NCBI GenBank assembly: GCA_013397435.1
Contig: VZRG01000273.1
Span: 1-64,000 of the forward strand
Source: Erythrocercus mccallii
Lineage: Eukaryota > Chordata > Aves > Passeriformes > Dicruridae
Direction: 5' to 3'
DNA length: 64,000 bases
Below, in pieces: positions 44,383 to 57,627 of this stretch. Below the pieces are notes generated by a model. The model was given only the letters and a program-made list of their open reading frames with translations. It did not search any database and was not told the origin of the DNA. Both the position numbers and the translations under genes were made by a program. The first letter of the stretch is position 1. Each line of letters opens with the position of its first letter.

Positions 44383-47300
44383 TGGTGAGGTGTCAGCAAA
44401 GAGGCCAAGAAGACTGCAAAGGTTTAAATTATCACGCTAAAGTAACTCTCATGAGTTAGAGTGGTAAAGTAAAGAGTGGTTTTTTTGGTTTTTTTCTTTG
44501 TAGCTTTGTAGCATTCTCATTCTTCTAAAAAGACAGGTGGAAATTGTGTAAATATTGACATATATTAGAGTTTTCCAAAATTATTCCTGTTCTGTAACTA
44601 TCATGTTGCAGGGAAAGTATATAGTTGAGAAATGGAATAATTTCTGTGCCACAAGAGAGCACATCTGTCACTCACATGTCACTCACTTGGGCCTGCATGA
44701 AAGTGATCAGAGAATTTCCCACACTTACCACCTTTGTCTAAAGATGTTTCTTTTTAAAGCACTTTTGTCATGTCTTTCAAGATCTGCGTTAGTGGTTGTG
44801 GAAATCTAAATGAAATCTCCTTGTTCTATTTATTTTAATTCAAAATGCAGGCATATATGTGTATATGAAAAATAAATATTATTAATTATAAAATAGACTT
44901 TGTAGATGTGTTTCAAAATTTAGAATTCCCAAATAAAATAATATTCCCAACAGCATTTTCCTCATTTAAAATTATTCATATGAATTCCCCAGAGTACTGG
45001 GAAAGCAGATAGCAGAGGCTTTTTATATACAGCGTATAATTGACAAAATCAGGTTCCCGGCATAGTGATAAAAAGGTGTCCCATTTCTGCTGGATCCACT
45101 TTTTGAAAACCTGTGGTGTGTTTTTTGATTCATGCACTGACAGCTATGCTCAGAGAAGGAATGGGATAATTTTGGGGAGAGAAGAGACCCATTTTTCAGG
45201 AAAAGTGATTATTCGGTATCCAAAGATCATCTGGGAACCAAGTGAAGATGGTATGTGTGTGGTCTGAGGTCAACTGTCCCCATTGTTCAGTCTAGTCTGT
45301 CTCTCAGTAATGAACTAGTCTTTCTGCAAGCTCTGCTTTTATAATAGAGCCAAGAATAGAGGCTGCTCATTTGAAACAAGCATCTCACTGATGCTCACAT
45401 TTGCCCCCACTGAATTTCAAGGATGCTAAACTTGCTTCTGAAAATGCTGCCTTCTTTTTTCTTACCTGTTATTCCCTCTGAGAAGAGGCAGGGAAGCAAA
45501 GGTCGTCTCCTGACATGAGGAGGGAGAAGTCCTTTGCTGTGGAAATGTTGGCAGGTCCAGATCTTTAAGCTGGAGGAAGGTTTAGGCTGAGGAACCTGGC
45601 ATGCATGGTGCTGCAGACAGCAGCAGCTGGTTCTGCCTCTGAAGCAACAGCCGCTGTACCTGGGGCTGAATCAGGGCATGCTATGTTTTAACCTATTCTT
45701 AAACTATTAATTTAGGCTATTCCTAAACTTTTAATCTTCTGACACTGTCTCTTGCTTTGGAGAAACAGTGAGCTGTGAGTAAAGTCAGTTAATAGTTTCT
45801 GTTAAAAAATTTGGAACCTCAATGGCTATTTGACTTAAGTAGTTGGGAGATATTTGTCTGGAAAATGTTTCAAGGCCAGAAGCTAATGCTATTTTATAAA
45901 CATTTTTCTTCCATAAGCATCACTCTAAAGGGGTTATGTTTGGTTTTGAGCATTACCTCAGAGAGTTTTCATAAACATATTTTGGAAGATGGTGGTTGAG
46001 CTGGTTTTGTTGGAAAATACTATTTCCCTTTTGTGAAATTTTATGCTAATTTATTATTTGAATACGTGTATTGGAGCTTGTCACCCTAAAATCCTTGAAC
46101 AGGTAGAAATCTTCCAGAATGAGAGAAGATAGTGCATCTCTGTGTTTAATAGTCCTGACAGACTTTTCTTCTAGGTTCACTTCTAATTGTTCTTTTATCC
46201 CTTTTATTATTTCTGGCTCCAAATTTTCCTGTGTCAATAAGGTCCATATATTAATTATATATCAAATGAGAAAGTGTTTACTTCTATTAACTTTAAACAG
46301 GCTGTAATAAATTAGTATTTTTCAGAATGAGAAACAGTTATAATTGTTACCTATTCATTCTCTCCATGCCATTTGTGGTATGCTCTACTTTTCTAACATC
46401 CTAATTTATTTCTTTCTGAATCAGTAGAGTCCTAATATGTAGTAGGTCTCCTACACTGCTCATCAGTGGCATAATCTTTCTTTTTCTAGAAGATAGAATT
46501 CCACGGGGAAGTATTTTAACAAGATGCTTGTGTTGTCCTGGTCTGTGCTAAACTTGGAGCTGGGAATGGAAACAACTCATCTGATTTCCAGGGCTTTGAT
46601 GCAACCTAGGAGTAAGACAGTTCTGTATGTACTTTAATCTTAATTTTTAAGTATTAATGCATTAGTGGAGCAGAATACTTGTGGTATTCCCAGAAGAGTG
46701 CAGGCCTGATTCATACACACACCTGTCTGAAAAGTGTGGGGGCAGTCACCTTCTGCAGTCACAGCAGTTTTCCACCCAGCTTCAAGGGAACCCTGATGAT
46801 GACCAATTTGCAAAAATCTAGTGAGTGTGAGTGTACAGAGGGAAGTGTGAGTTTTTGTCAGGTATTTTATGCCAGATTCTGCTTAGTTTTAAGATGGCAT
46901 CTCAGTAAAGGTGTGTGAAAGGAGGTGGAGATCAGTATCACAGGACAGTAAGAAGCTTGAAGAGCTCTCCTGGTGCCATGTTTCACTATCCAACACTTGG
47001 TAAGAGGTCTGTTTGGATCAGGCTTCTTGCTGGAGTACCCAGGCTCCAGATACCCTCCCCTGGTGAGCTGTATCCTGTCACAATTAGCATTAACCAGACT
47101 GTAAGGGTCAGTGAGAGCTGGCTGGTGAGCAGACTTCTATAGCAAGAAGAACTGCAAAAAAAAGGGAAGATACATAAGATCCCGCAAACAGAGATTTCAC
47201 TACCATCACAACCTACTTCAGAGCAGAATTTCTGCTTGTTTTAAAGCAAAAAGTGATGTCTTTTTATCACAGCTGTAACTCTGAGACAGTAGGTGAAAAT

Positions 47301-48699
47301 TCTCAGAAGCTAAGAAAGTTGGATAAGTGCTTGTTCTTAAATGGGTGTTTTTAGGAAATGTGTTCATAGAGATGCTATTCTCTAGGTGTATGTCATTCAA
47401 TATCATCATACTAATATTGATATGATTCCTAGGTTCAACTGAGCAAGAATTCACTGTATTTTCTGCTATGCACTTTCAGTGAAATAAAAGTATCAGTTCA
47501 CATATTTTGAAGAGTTAGATATTCTTTAATAAATAATACATGAATAATCAGATATTCAGGGCTTTTTTCAGTTATCTGGGGGGAGCAAAAGGAAAGAAGG
47601 AAGAAAAGTAGGGAGAAAACTAATAAGGTGAAAGTTGGGTGATAGTTTTCATTTTACTTGAGGGGGGGAAATTGAGAACTTTATTAAAATCAAAATTTTC
47701 TGTCCTAAGGGTTAGGTTTTACTAGTGACAGGCTTTTTGTCTAGATCTATAGCAGTGAAATGGATCTAGTTCACTTACATGACCATAACAATTTTTAGGC
47801 AGACAGGAAAACATACTTGCTTAAGAACTCTGACTGGCTAAAGTGGTAAAGGATTAAGCTCATGGATTGAGACGAACACCCAAGGTTTTTTTCTAGAGTC
47901 ATGGTTGTTTGTATGTTTGTATTGTATTTAATTTCTTCAGCCCACACAGTAGACTAGACAGACAAAAGAGAAGTAGGTCTGCAAGAATGCCACCGTCTAC
48001 TGAAAAATACTGTAGGTCTGCCCTCTTCTGGGCAGTAGGGTTCCAGAGCCTGTTGTGACAGCTTTTTGGTTTCTTCATACTGTTTTCCAGCCGACTGTGT
48101 AAGTTTTGTAGGCCTGTGAGCTGAGACATCTTCTCTTCTCCTCCCTGTTATCTCAAACTGTGAGACGGTCCTTCTTGCACCTATTAGAAATTAACAGAAG
48201 TCAGGAATTAGGGACAAGAGGTCATCAGTTTGCTGGGAAAAAATAAACTCTGCCCTCCTTCACTGTGAGCTCCTATGGAACTTGGAGTGCTCCTGAGGCA
48301 ATGCTTTGGGATATGCTTAACACAAATCCCAGTCTCTCCACGTGTTGAATCTTCTGCCCAGTCTTGAATCTCATTATACAATGTCTTTTCACAGGTAACA
48401 AAAATATCTGTGTTAAACCTGGATCAGAATAAAAGCATCATAAGAAAATCCAAAGGAAATCTCAATTTAAAGACTTAGCATAAGGAAATAATCTCTCTAA
48501 TTAGAATATGCAATTTCACCAGTCTCATTATGCATCCAGAAATGCAAAATGAGCATTTGCTCAGAGCCAGTAAAAATTAACTCCTCCTGTTTCTTCCATG
48601 GGTTAGTGAATATGAAAGCATTTCACTGTCTAGTTATCTTGAGATCTTCTAGTCAATCATTTAACACATTCTAATTCTCAGTTGTAACCATTTCAAATC
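44383..48699. other. Unique noncoding sequence, nothing recognised
   Basis: About 4.3 kb with no gene or known repeat. A G/A-rich patch lies near 47580-47620. All frames are short and without motifs. Confidence 0.5.
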
Positions 48700-49160
48700 C
48701 TCAGTGGTTTTGAAAACATAAAAGTGGGGGGTTTTGTGAACATTTCCTGCTCTAGACCACCAGACCCTGGATCCACCTGGACCCAATCACATTTGCAGGG
48801 CTTTGCAGCAGATTTAGGGCACAGCCCGTACTGGAGATGGCATGGCTGGCCTGCCTGGGTTTGCTTGGAGGAACATTGTTCAGGGCCTGATTGCTGGATT
48901 ATCCCAGCGTCTGTGAGGGATGTTTGCCATTCCACATCATGGTCTGACATCTTGTTTACAATCTACCTCACTTCTGCATTCTTTGTGAAGACTTGGCAGT
49001 TTTCTTCTCACTTAGACACTGTGTGTGTATCAAACCTCTGGCTGCGGATGAGAGTGCCTGGAATTAAGAACATTCACATCCCTCATTTTCCTTTTGTGAA
49101 ACTCAGTTTTCACGGTTGCTTTCCAAAAAGACAATTTGCATATTTCATCCATTGTTAGTA
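48700..49160. other. GC-richer patch with an unsupported 144-codon frame
   Basis: The plus-strand frame 48724-49158 is one of the longest in the window and opposes an 85-codon minus-strand frame. Its product is Trp/Cys/His-rich with no signal peptide, domain or repeat I recognise. There is no promoter-like sequence or plausible splice pattern. I describe it only because of its length; a decayed repeat or chance frame is more likely than a gene. Confidence 0.2.
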
Positions 49161-51340
49161 AACAGATTATAAGGCACTCGTTTGTGTGCTAAATCACAGC
49201 AAACTGTGCTTTGTGAATCTGATTCTCATCTCCCCTTCATTCTAACCTGGCTTAACTCCATTGATTTCTGTGGAATTACTGCTGATTTATGTTGTGAAAG
49301 TGAGGGGAGACTCCAACAAGCAAATTTCCCTTTTGCACATGAGCATGCCAAAAGAAGTCCTAAATTACCATTGTGAATCTCTTCCAATATAGGGCTGGCT
49401 TAATTTCTTTTGAATTACTTGGCTTGAATGTTACTGCAGTGAATCAGGCTCAGGATTCATACAATTATCTTTGTGTGCTCTTTCTTGTCATTTTTTTTCC
49501 CCTATGTATATTACCTCACATGAAGACTGAATTTACTGTCTGCTTTGTAGGTGACTTGCATATGATTCTATAAGGAAATGCATATTTGAAATCACAAGAT
49601 CACTTCAACAGATATTGGCAACTAAAAATGGGAATTCCAACACAACAAATCTTTGTTTCTGGTTATGTCATACTATCTAAATAACCTGTAATTTCTCCCT
49701 AGCTTTTTACAGTAGTATCTCAGTGTATACTATAATTACTGAACAATTTTGCTGTAACATGGCTTTGGTAATGATGTGAAAATGCTGCTCTGCCTGTTCT
49801 TTTATCTTGAGAAGGATATACATAACAAAATATAGCTAAATGTGTGATAACTGCTTACTCACACACAGCTGTATCTAGCAATAGCTACACAAAACTTAGT
49901 TTTCAGCAGCCTTTTCTGGTTTTTGTATGTTAACATTCTTGTTGCAAATACAGTCTGCAAATTAATATACCCATGCATTTAAGAATAAAATACAATAGAG
50001 ATTAGACCATCTTTTAAAAATCCAAGTGAAATATACATACAAACTGATAAATACCATACTAAAATCAATACAGAAAACTGGCAAGAGTAAGTGAAAGATT
50101 CATATGTTATCAATCTTTGGCAGAAAGGAGAATTTTCTGTTTGTATGAACAAATGAGACCATTTTGCATCATGCTGTTTGTACTTACTCTAGGCAACTTA
50201 CAAACATAATATTGATGAGGAAAATCTCTTCCATGATCCAGGTTTCTTTATTAGTGGGTTTTGTACACTTGACAAATGAACAGGGCTTACACTCCTAAAT
50301 TACTGAAGTGCTTTGAAACATTTCTTCTCCACCTCTGTTTGCTGTATACCCTACATACAAAGCATAAGATTAAAATCAGCTTGATGGCTGTGTTTCTGCA
50401 GCTGACTTAGGTGGAAAGCAGACAATCTCGAATAAAAGACACCCTCAAATTCTTCTCTTCTAAGAGAACTCATGTGAAGAGAAGAGGGAAACACTGGCTG
50501 AGAAGCAGTAATGATGAGTGTTTTCACTATGCTACAGTTGTAATCATCTGCATGTGAGGTAAAATTTTGTTCCACACACCTCAAGTGCTACCCTGGAGTT
50601 GTTCTTGAGGCTATTACCTAGATCCATGATTTATGCTTTCAGAAGCAGTAGCTCCTTAGGTCCCTCCTTCCTGTGACAAAGAACTAGCTGAAGCATAAGT
50701 TAAAATAAGACCTCATTAACTTGGCGATTACTGCACATACAGTAACTATTAGAAGAAAATCTGGAAGCAGGAAGGACTAAGAGCACATCCACACACACAC
50801 AGAAAAAGAAGAGATGACCCGAATCTTTCACAAATAAACCATCAAGGTATCAGTTCCATAGAATGTCAATGTCAACATTATTACAATGAAAAAATAATTG
50901 AACTAGAGTGATTTGCAAATAGCACTAACAATTCTGCCCAAACACTGCCTAGTGAGTAACTAATGACAATTATTGCCATTTCTTAGTCAAGCACCACATA
51001 ACAGAGTTATTGAAAAATAATTTTCCTGCAGCCCACTCTAAGAACAATTATTCTAAATCCCCAAATGGTGGAGACAGCAGTGTGAACATCTTTAAGTTTT
51101 GAATCTATAATTTCATATGCTGAGTAGGGAGAATAAAGATATATTCAAAATGTTAAATGCTTTTAAGCATTTCTTAATTTAGCATGTCAGCATGTCAACA
51201 GTATTTTAAATACTGCATTGCATTTTCAAAGAAGTAGTAATGTGGTTTGTTGAGTTACACCCAACTTTGTACATTAATATTTTCTCTCATGCACTCATAA
51301 ACACATCTGAATTTAAACGTGCAAACCGTGTTTGTGCAGA
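49161..51340. other. Unique noncoding sequence, nothing recognised
   Basis: AT-rich, no identifiable repeat; a short CACACACACA run occurs near 50790-50801. An AGTATTTTAAATACT inverted repeat (8-bp arms with flanking C and G) lies at about 51199-51215. Confidence 0.5.
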
Positions 51341-51343
51341 AAT

Positions 51344-51366
51344 GTGGATGGATGCATGGATGGATA
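51344..51366. repeat. Short GGAT/GATG repeat
   Basis: TGGATGGATGCATGGATGGAT: two pairs of GGAT units around an ATGCAT palindrome. Small and imperfect. Confidence 0.6.
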
Positions 51367-53395
51367 TCTGCCTCCCTTAGTGGTTTGTATAAATCGTATG
51401 TTTGTAAAAGGAGTGGAGAAACACAATTAAAGGGTTGACTCTTCCTAAAGAAAATAAATACCTTCTGGTAGACTTCCAGTATCAGTTGTCATATGCTGTT
51501 AACTGTATGTGTCCAGTGTCTGAAAAAATAATAACAATCATTTTTTTAAAAAGTAAGAGAAGTAATATCTTAGTAAAAATTGGAAAAGTCTGTACTGTCT
51601 TTTGCTTCTTTCCTGGAAGGTGCAGGGCAATACTGTTCAATTTCTCTCTGTTTCAGGACAGCATCTGCCTGATGCTGTCAGGCATTATAGGACTGGACCA
51701 TCAGTGCATACAGAGGATAAGCAAGAAGCAGGCCAAGAAAAATGAAATTGGTCTAATGCCAGTGTTGCAATGATTGAAAGGAACAAGCTACAGCGCAAAT
51801 ACAAAAAGCAAATTCTGGCAGCTACCATGGGACAACATGGAAAGCTGGAGGGTCAACTTTTTTACTCCCTCTTTACGATCAGAACTAATATTAGAGATAC
51901 AGAGCAGGCTGTTTGTTTAACATGGTCACTTTCTGCTTGATGTATTTACTAGCAGAAATATCAAATAACATTATCCCCTTAAGTGTTCAATGTACCCCTT
52001 GTGCTCCCTCTGTTCCAAGAGCAGTCGTAATCAATCAGGCCATTAAATGCCAGAATCTTTTCTCACAGCATCTAAGGCTTTACGGAGTATTTCACAAAGG
52101 AGAACAAAGCATGTAACAGTGGCTGTGAAACAAACGACACACAGAACAGTAAACAGGCAGTGGCACAGCAGGATATTCATATCACCAACCTCAGTCACCT
52201 GCTAAGTTAGCTTGTGAGGAGTCCCAGGCTCTTTGTGTAGCCAGTGAGGAGGGAGAGCTCTTCTATGAGGAAATTCAGAGAAGCAAAGAAAGTCTTTTCA
52301 TCTGCTCCTTTGCTTGTGCTAGATAATTTGATGTGGGTATTATGAATACTTACTATAAAGTGGTACTAGGAAAACAACTACTGCCATGACTGGAACAGGC
52401 ATCACAGCCCCACATCCAATTGCTTACTTTCTAAACTGTGGGAGAAATACATTAAAGCTCAAAGTTGTCCTAGCTAGAGGAAAAACCTCTGGGAAAAGCC
52501 TCCTTGCCAATGCTGCTGTGGAATCAAAAATTCTGGGCCAGCACAAGGAATCCTCAAAATGTTTGTGAAGAGTATTTCTATATTGAAGAGAAGATATGTC
52601 TACAGGAAGTAATGGTGTTATAACCAGAGCTTTGTGATAGCTCAAAGAGCCCAGATTCTATAATACAGAGCTAAAATACCTTTGCAGTTTGGGTCATTAG
52701 TTTATGCTAAATTGAAACAGAAGGAGCCAAGTCTATGTTGGACCCAAAAGAGAGGTGTTCTGCTGTGCTGTACAGTCCTGTCTGTCAGTAACATTCCGAT
52801 ATGATGCAAGGGAAAGGAAGGAATACAGTCCCTGGATTTGAGAAGTAAGAAGGGCAAGATTGTAGGAGTACAAGTGTTGCTCATAATATGTGACTAAGGG
52901 AATTTTCTCCGGACTCATGCTTGGAATGCCAGCTAAGAGAGGATACCTAAAATGAGTGGATAAACTGCAGTGGTGCTTTAAGAAAGGAGAGTCTAGTTTG
53001 AGAATAGAGTAGAGATCATGTAAAGAACAGATTCAGTTCTCAATTTTGATAACTAATACTGGTAGTAATCTAGTGTGAATCTATGTGAGTGCCTATTTCT
53101 GCCAACCCTGCTTCACATCCAGGCTACAATACTGGCCAGTGATTTAATGGCACAATCTGGCCCAAGATGGGCATTGATTCAAAACAGCTAACTCAGAAAT
53201 GAAATACACGGAAAGAGAAAAAGCAAAACAAAACTCCATGTGAAAGGAAAAAGATCCAAACAACTGATGGTCTTTCTGATCCCTGAATGGATGCCAGTTG
53301 TCCTGAGGCAGTGAAATGGCCAACAGATAATTCCAAACTTTGAAAGGCATCCATATCACCACTCAGTCAGGGAAGGGAAAAAGAAACAGCATATT
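51367..53395. other. Unique noncoding sequence
   Basis: No gene recognised. The 112-codon plus-strand frame at 51435-51773 and others show no domain. Confidence 0.5.
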
Positions 53396-53396
53396 A

Positions 53397-53427
<31 letters not shown>

Positions 53428-53439
53428 GAAAAAAGAAGA
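53396..53439. repeat. Poly-A tract grading into AG-rich sequence
   Basis: Twenty A at 53396-53415, then A runs interrupted by single G to about 53439. No retroposed gene sequence precedes it and no matching flanking duplication was seen, so it is called low-complexity DNA. The minus-strand frame across it is a poly-Phe artefact. Confidence 0.85.
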
Positions 53440-53539
53440 GGGTTTTAAAAAATACCCCAGCTCTCTGTCAACAGCCTTTATAAAAATGTCTCTTAAAAAA
53501 TTGGATCTCAGGATGGATTTCCATTCAGTCTGCCAAAGC

Positions 53540-54250
53540 CACATTTACCCACCAGGTCTGTTCCCTACTCGAGCCAAGTTTACCATCACACAGCAATCCT
53601 CATGACCCAGGAAGACAACAGGGATGACTAATGAAATTGCACTTCTGTGAACTATGGCAGCAAGCAAGCAGGGCACAGTCCACGGAGGAATAAGTAGGAA
53701 ATTCATACATGGCTGCCTCGTGTTTGCTTGCTTGTGGGGGAAAGAGGCCCAATCATCCACGCACGCAGAGGGAGCAAGCAAGCTTTCCAGATCAACTGGC
53801 TCCTTCACGACGAGAGCAGGACACGAGCCAGACATGTCACTCTCACTTTCTGCCTCTTTTATCTCTCGCCACAACTAGGGACTGCAGAGAGGAGATTGTT
53901 CTGGCTGGAAGCAAAGGGACACAGGTGGTACCAGCAGCTGCAAGCTCTTTAGCTCTCGTTGGCTCCACTTATTAGAACATGCATTGTATGTTTAATACAT
54001 CGCCTCCCGTGGTGTGGGAGCAAGAGCTGGAGGCTGGGGGTGCTGCACCACGGTCGCTTGTATTGCTGGGGAGGGAAGGCAAGGTGGAGGCTGCTCCTAG
54101 TTAGAGATAATTAGAAGCTAGGGCTCCTGAAGAGAATTTGGTAACTCCACAAGAAAACCAGCTGTCCTTGATTACAGTGATATATTAGTCACTCCACGGT
54201 TGCTGTGCAGTCAGCATTTTGCATACAGCAAATAAATGCAGAGATATTTT
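53540..54250. promoter_or_regulatory. Candidate regulatory block with retained CpG
   Basis: CpG recurs in a CpG-poor area: CTACTCGAGCC, CCACGGAGG, CCTCGTGTTTGC, CACGCACGCAGAGGG, CACGACGAGAGC, ACACGAGCC, CTCTCGCC, CATCGCCTCCCG, CACCACGGTCGC, CTCCACGGTTGC. The mid-part yields overlapping frames in several registers, a sign of higher GC and not of coding. ATTA words (GACTAATGAAATTGC, GAGATAATTAGAAGC, TATATTAGTC) are interspersed. It resembles the block at 33.3-34.4 kb in texture. Enhancer or noncoding-RNA promoter are possible readings; neither is shown. Confidence 0.33.
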
Positions 54251-57200
54251 CTAGGCAGAAATATGTAGGGACAAAGTTCTATGCATGGCTTTCTTCTGAG
54301 GTGGGCTGATTTGTTTGTTTATTTATTTTTATATTGCTAGCTATAAAGAACAAAGGATTTGGGGAGGTCTGAGCCAGGTCCTTTTATTTATTTTCTAAAT
54401 ATAAGGATCACTATATTTTTAGTCTTGCCAAACTCCTTCTGTGTGTGATAATGCTGTTCACCTATAACACACATGGGGGAGATTCTACCATGAACAGTGT
54501 GATTTGAATCAGTTAAAATTATCACATGCTCGGTTAACTGAGTAAAATTTTATGAACCACTATTGACACCCATGGAAAACTATTTTCCATGCTGCTTATT
54601 TCCAGAAGTATTTCCTGAAAAATACTGTTTACTCCTTATAATCTGAATTTTAAAAATTAGTTGGTCATGATGTGTTAATTTTATTCAAGGTTTTAAAATA
54701 CAAATCTGGGTAACTGCAGATCTAGCACTTTTGACTATGAAAATTACTGGAATGAGTTTTCAGAGAAAATAATAAAGAATTGTAGAAAAAATGGTTGAAA
54801 GGAGAGAAAAGTGCAGCAGAGGGTCATCAGTGTAGATTGTTACCACACTCAACTGATACTACTTCCTGGTAAGGTTTTCTTAGACAAATGAAATGCAGAA
54901 GATTTGTGGACTGGTGTATCACAGGGGTGGAAAATTACCAAGGTATAAAGAGAGGATTTGGTCCTTTGAGACCAAAGGTCTCAAGGTTCTGCTTTGAGGT
55001 GAGGCAGAACAGGTTAAAGGGCATATGACAGTATTTTGTGCTGAAAGAGTAGGTATTGTGGTTACAGGTTCCTGCAGGCTCAGTCTTATGACAGGTTTTA
55101 CTTAACACTTGCATGATTGACTGTCATATTGACTGTGTCATATAAAGCAAGAGTGCTAATGAAATTTGTTGAGGTTTTCCTAACCTTGGGAAACCTTGGC
55201 TGCAGAGATATATAGCATACATACCAGAAAGGCAGTATGGATGGGAGTCTTAATCAACGGAGGGATGTGAGCAGTAGCATGAAGTGCTTGGTCACTTACC
55301 CATGAAGCAACAAGAGTTGCAAGGGCTTTTTGTTAGAGCTTCTTACCTGGAAGTAACAGAAGGGAAAGAATTGGGTATGCAGTCAGTCAAGCACATCCAT
55401 GGCTGAGACCCATAAGGCTGATCCTGTGGAAGAGGCCTAGGATGTACTGACAATAAATTAAAATCCAGAGTTCTCAGTAGAAAATCCATACCTATGTCAA
55501 GTAGCTGAAAATAATTCTGATCTATAGAAACACGTTAAGTTTTGCTGACAAGATGAAATAGCACCTAAGTTTCTGAAATGCTTGAAAACTAGTATTCAGG
55601 TACATGTCAAAATAATCACAATTTATTTGGCACATTCTCCAGATTGTCATATTTTACTCATACTTTTCCTGTTCTGTTAAACCTAAATTTAGTCTTAAGC
55701 ACTTCTTCACCTATGTTGCAGAACAACTATGATTTTTCCACATACTTCTGTCCCACTGCCTCCCCAAGGTCTTTGTGTGTCTACCTGGCCACAATGGGAA
55801 GCAGAACATTGTAAAGAGGAAAGACACTCACAGAGGACAAAAAGAAACTGGTACTTGGCATTAAATGAAAATAACTTAGCCAAATGCAATCAAACTCTTG
55901 AAGGGGACTGGGAGAGTTTCTGCAGTACCACAATACTTACCTGCCACATAAACAAGACAACACACATCCTCTGAGCTCCTTTAGTCTCCCCACACCTTCC
56001 ATTCCTAATAAGCTGTATAGTCCTGATACAGTTTTATTTTATTTTTGAGTGCAATGTGCAATTGTGTACTTCACTGTGGCATAGTTAACAGTCCTGACAT
56101 CTAATGTATGTGTTTCTTTAGGAGATGTTGAGGAAACAGTTTTTGAAAACTTACAGTTTACCCTAAACAGTCACCATTGGGATCTATCCTGATATCAGAG
56201 TACTTTTACTACATTGTGATATCCTCAGCATAGTGTTTTTCTAGTTCACTAAACTCTGAAGTGTATTAAAATATATGCTGTCAGGCTAGTGTACTTAAAG
56301 TCCAGTGGGAAAAAAAAAACCCTCTCCTGTATGTTACAACCAGCTTCTTTGACTCGTTAATAGGTTTTGTTTGAGGTGTTTTGTTTAGTATTGTTACCAT
56401 CCTGCCCTAGAAGATAAAAATGCCATTTACTAATCAGCTTTTCCATTATCTCTGTTAGCCCTCCCCCAGCATGAAACTACAGTTGAAAAAAATGAAGCAT
56501 GAAGTACTTTTAACGTCTTACTTGATGTTAGTAGATCATACAGTCTCAAGAACCAAGATTTCCATGTGCAGATTAACATTTCCTGAGACATTAAGTCAAG
56601 TAATTATGAACACAGCTTGATTACTACATGTAATCAAAGCCAGGCTTGCTGTCCCGGACCAGTTTTTTCCAGCCAGAGTAAGCACTGTTACTACCAACTC
56701 TTGCTTTTCCTGGTTTTCATCTTGTTTACGGGCTGGAAAAACAGAAATGTCATAAGTAACTGAGGGAAAACTAGGCTAAGTAGAAACTTGTGGATTTGGC
56801 CTCATTTCATCCACACCCTTTCCCAATACTGCAAATAGACTCCTGAGAGCAAGCATCAATGCCATGCAAATCTAATTGGAAAAGTAATAAACAGAAACCT
56901 ACTTGGATGCTCTTGTTGCTGCTTATAACCCAGGCAGCCACCTAGAAATTTAATCCATTTCACTGAGTCTGTTGACATGCTGACAAATAGAAAATTAGGA
57001 AAAAATATAAGCAAAAACATGTACTTTCTGATGCCCCTGACATTTGTATTTCCTGTCATATACTGTAGTAATTAGAGAATATTAAGGTGTATCTGTCTGC
57101 AACTTCTCCGCATTTCCTTGTGTCCTACTCCTGTGCTATTTTATTCCTATGAAAGATAAAAAATTAACAGTCTGTAGATCAAGTAATTATAATCATGAGG

Positions 57201-57550
57201 CCACAGGTTGATATGGCCTATGGAGAAATGTCTACCTTTAAAAATGTAAGTATAATTACTACATTATGTCTTGGAATAAATGGGAGAGAGGGGGAGCTGT
57301 GGACTTCTGTCATGGCTATTGAATCAAAACGAGGAGAGAAGGAAACATCACTGACTCTGGCAGAGATTAGGTAAAAAAGGGGAGGTTTTAAAATAACTGA
57401 TCCTTGGCAGTTTTCATTCATAGGTGACCTCCTTTAATACTCCTGTTAGCATTTCTCTTTTGTACAGTTCTGTAAAGGTGTGTGAAGCTGATTTTGTATC
57501 TCCAAGGCACATTATCTGTGCCACTCATGTAATAGTGCAGCATTTTGCTC
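54251..57550. other. Unique noncoding sequence with one small hairpin
   Basis: No gene recognised. At 54964-54986 CTTTGAGACC and GGTCTCAAGG-type arms form a 10-bp near-perfect inverted repeat around AAA, with a 7-bp perfect inner TGAGACC/GGTCTCA. The rest is AT-rich unique DNA. Confidence 0.5.
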
Positions 57551-57627
57551 ACAAATACAAATACAAATACAAATACAAATACAAATACAAATACAAATAC
57601 AAATACAAATACAAATACAAATACAAA
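57551..57627. repeat. ACAAAT hexanucleotide tandem array
   Basis: Twelve perfect ACAAAT units at 57551-57622 and a partial thirteenth to 57627. Because the unit is six bases, every frame stays open and reads as a dipeptide repeat (Val-Phe on the minus strand, Lys-Tyr or Asn-Thr on the plus strand). This is why the longest frame of the window, 178 codons at 57418-57954 minus, crosses it. Uninterrupted units suggest recent growth and length variation. Confidence 0.95.

Noticed and set aside
48724..49158. 144-codon plus-strand frame as a possible gene or exon
   Set aside because: No domain, no convincing splice sites or promoter, and an overlapping opposite frame; chance in a GC-richer patch is more likely.
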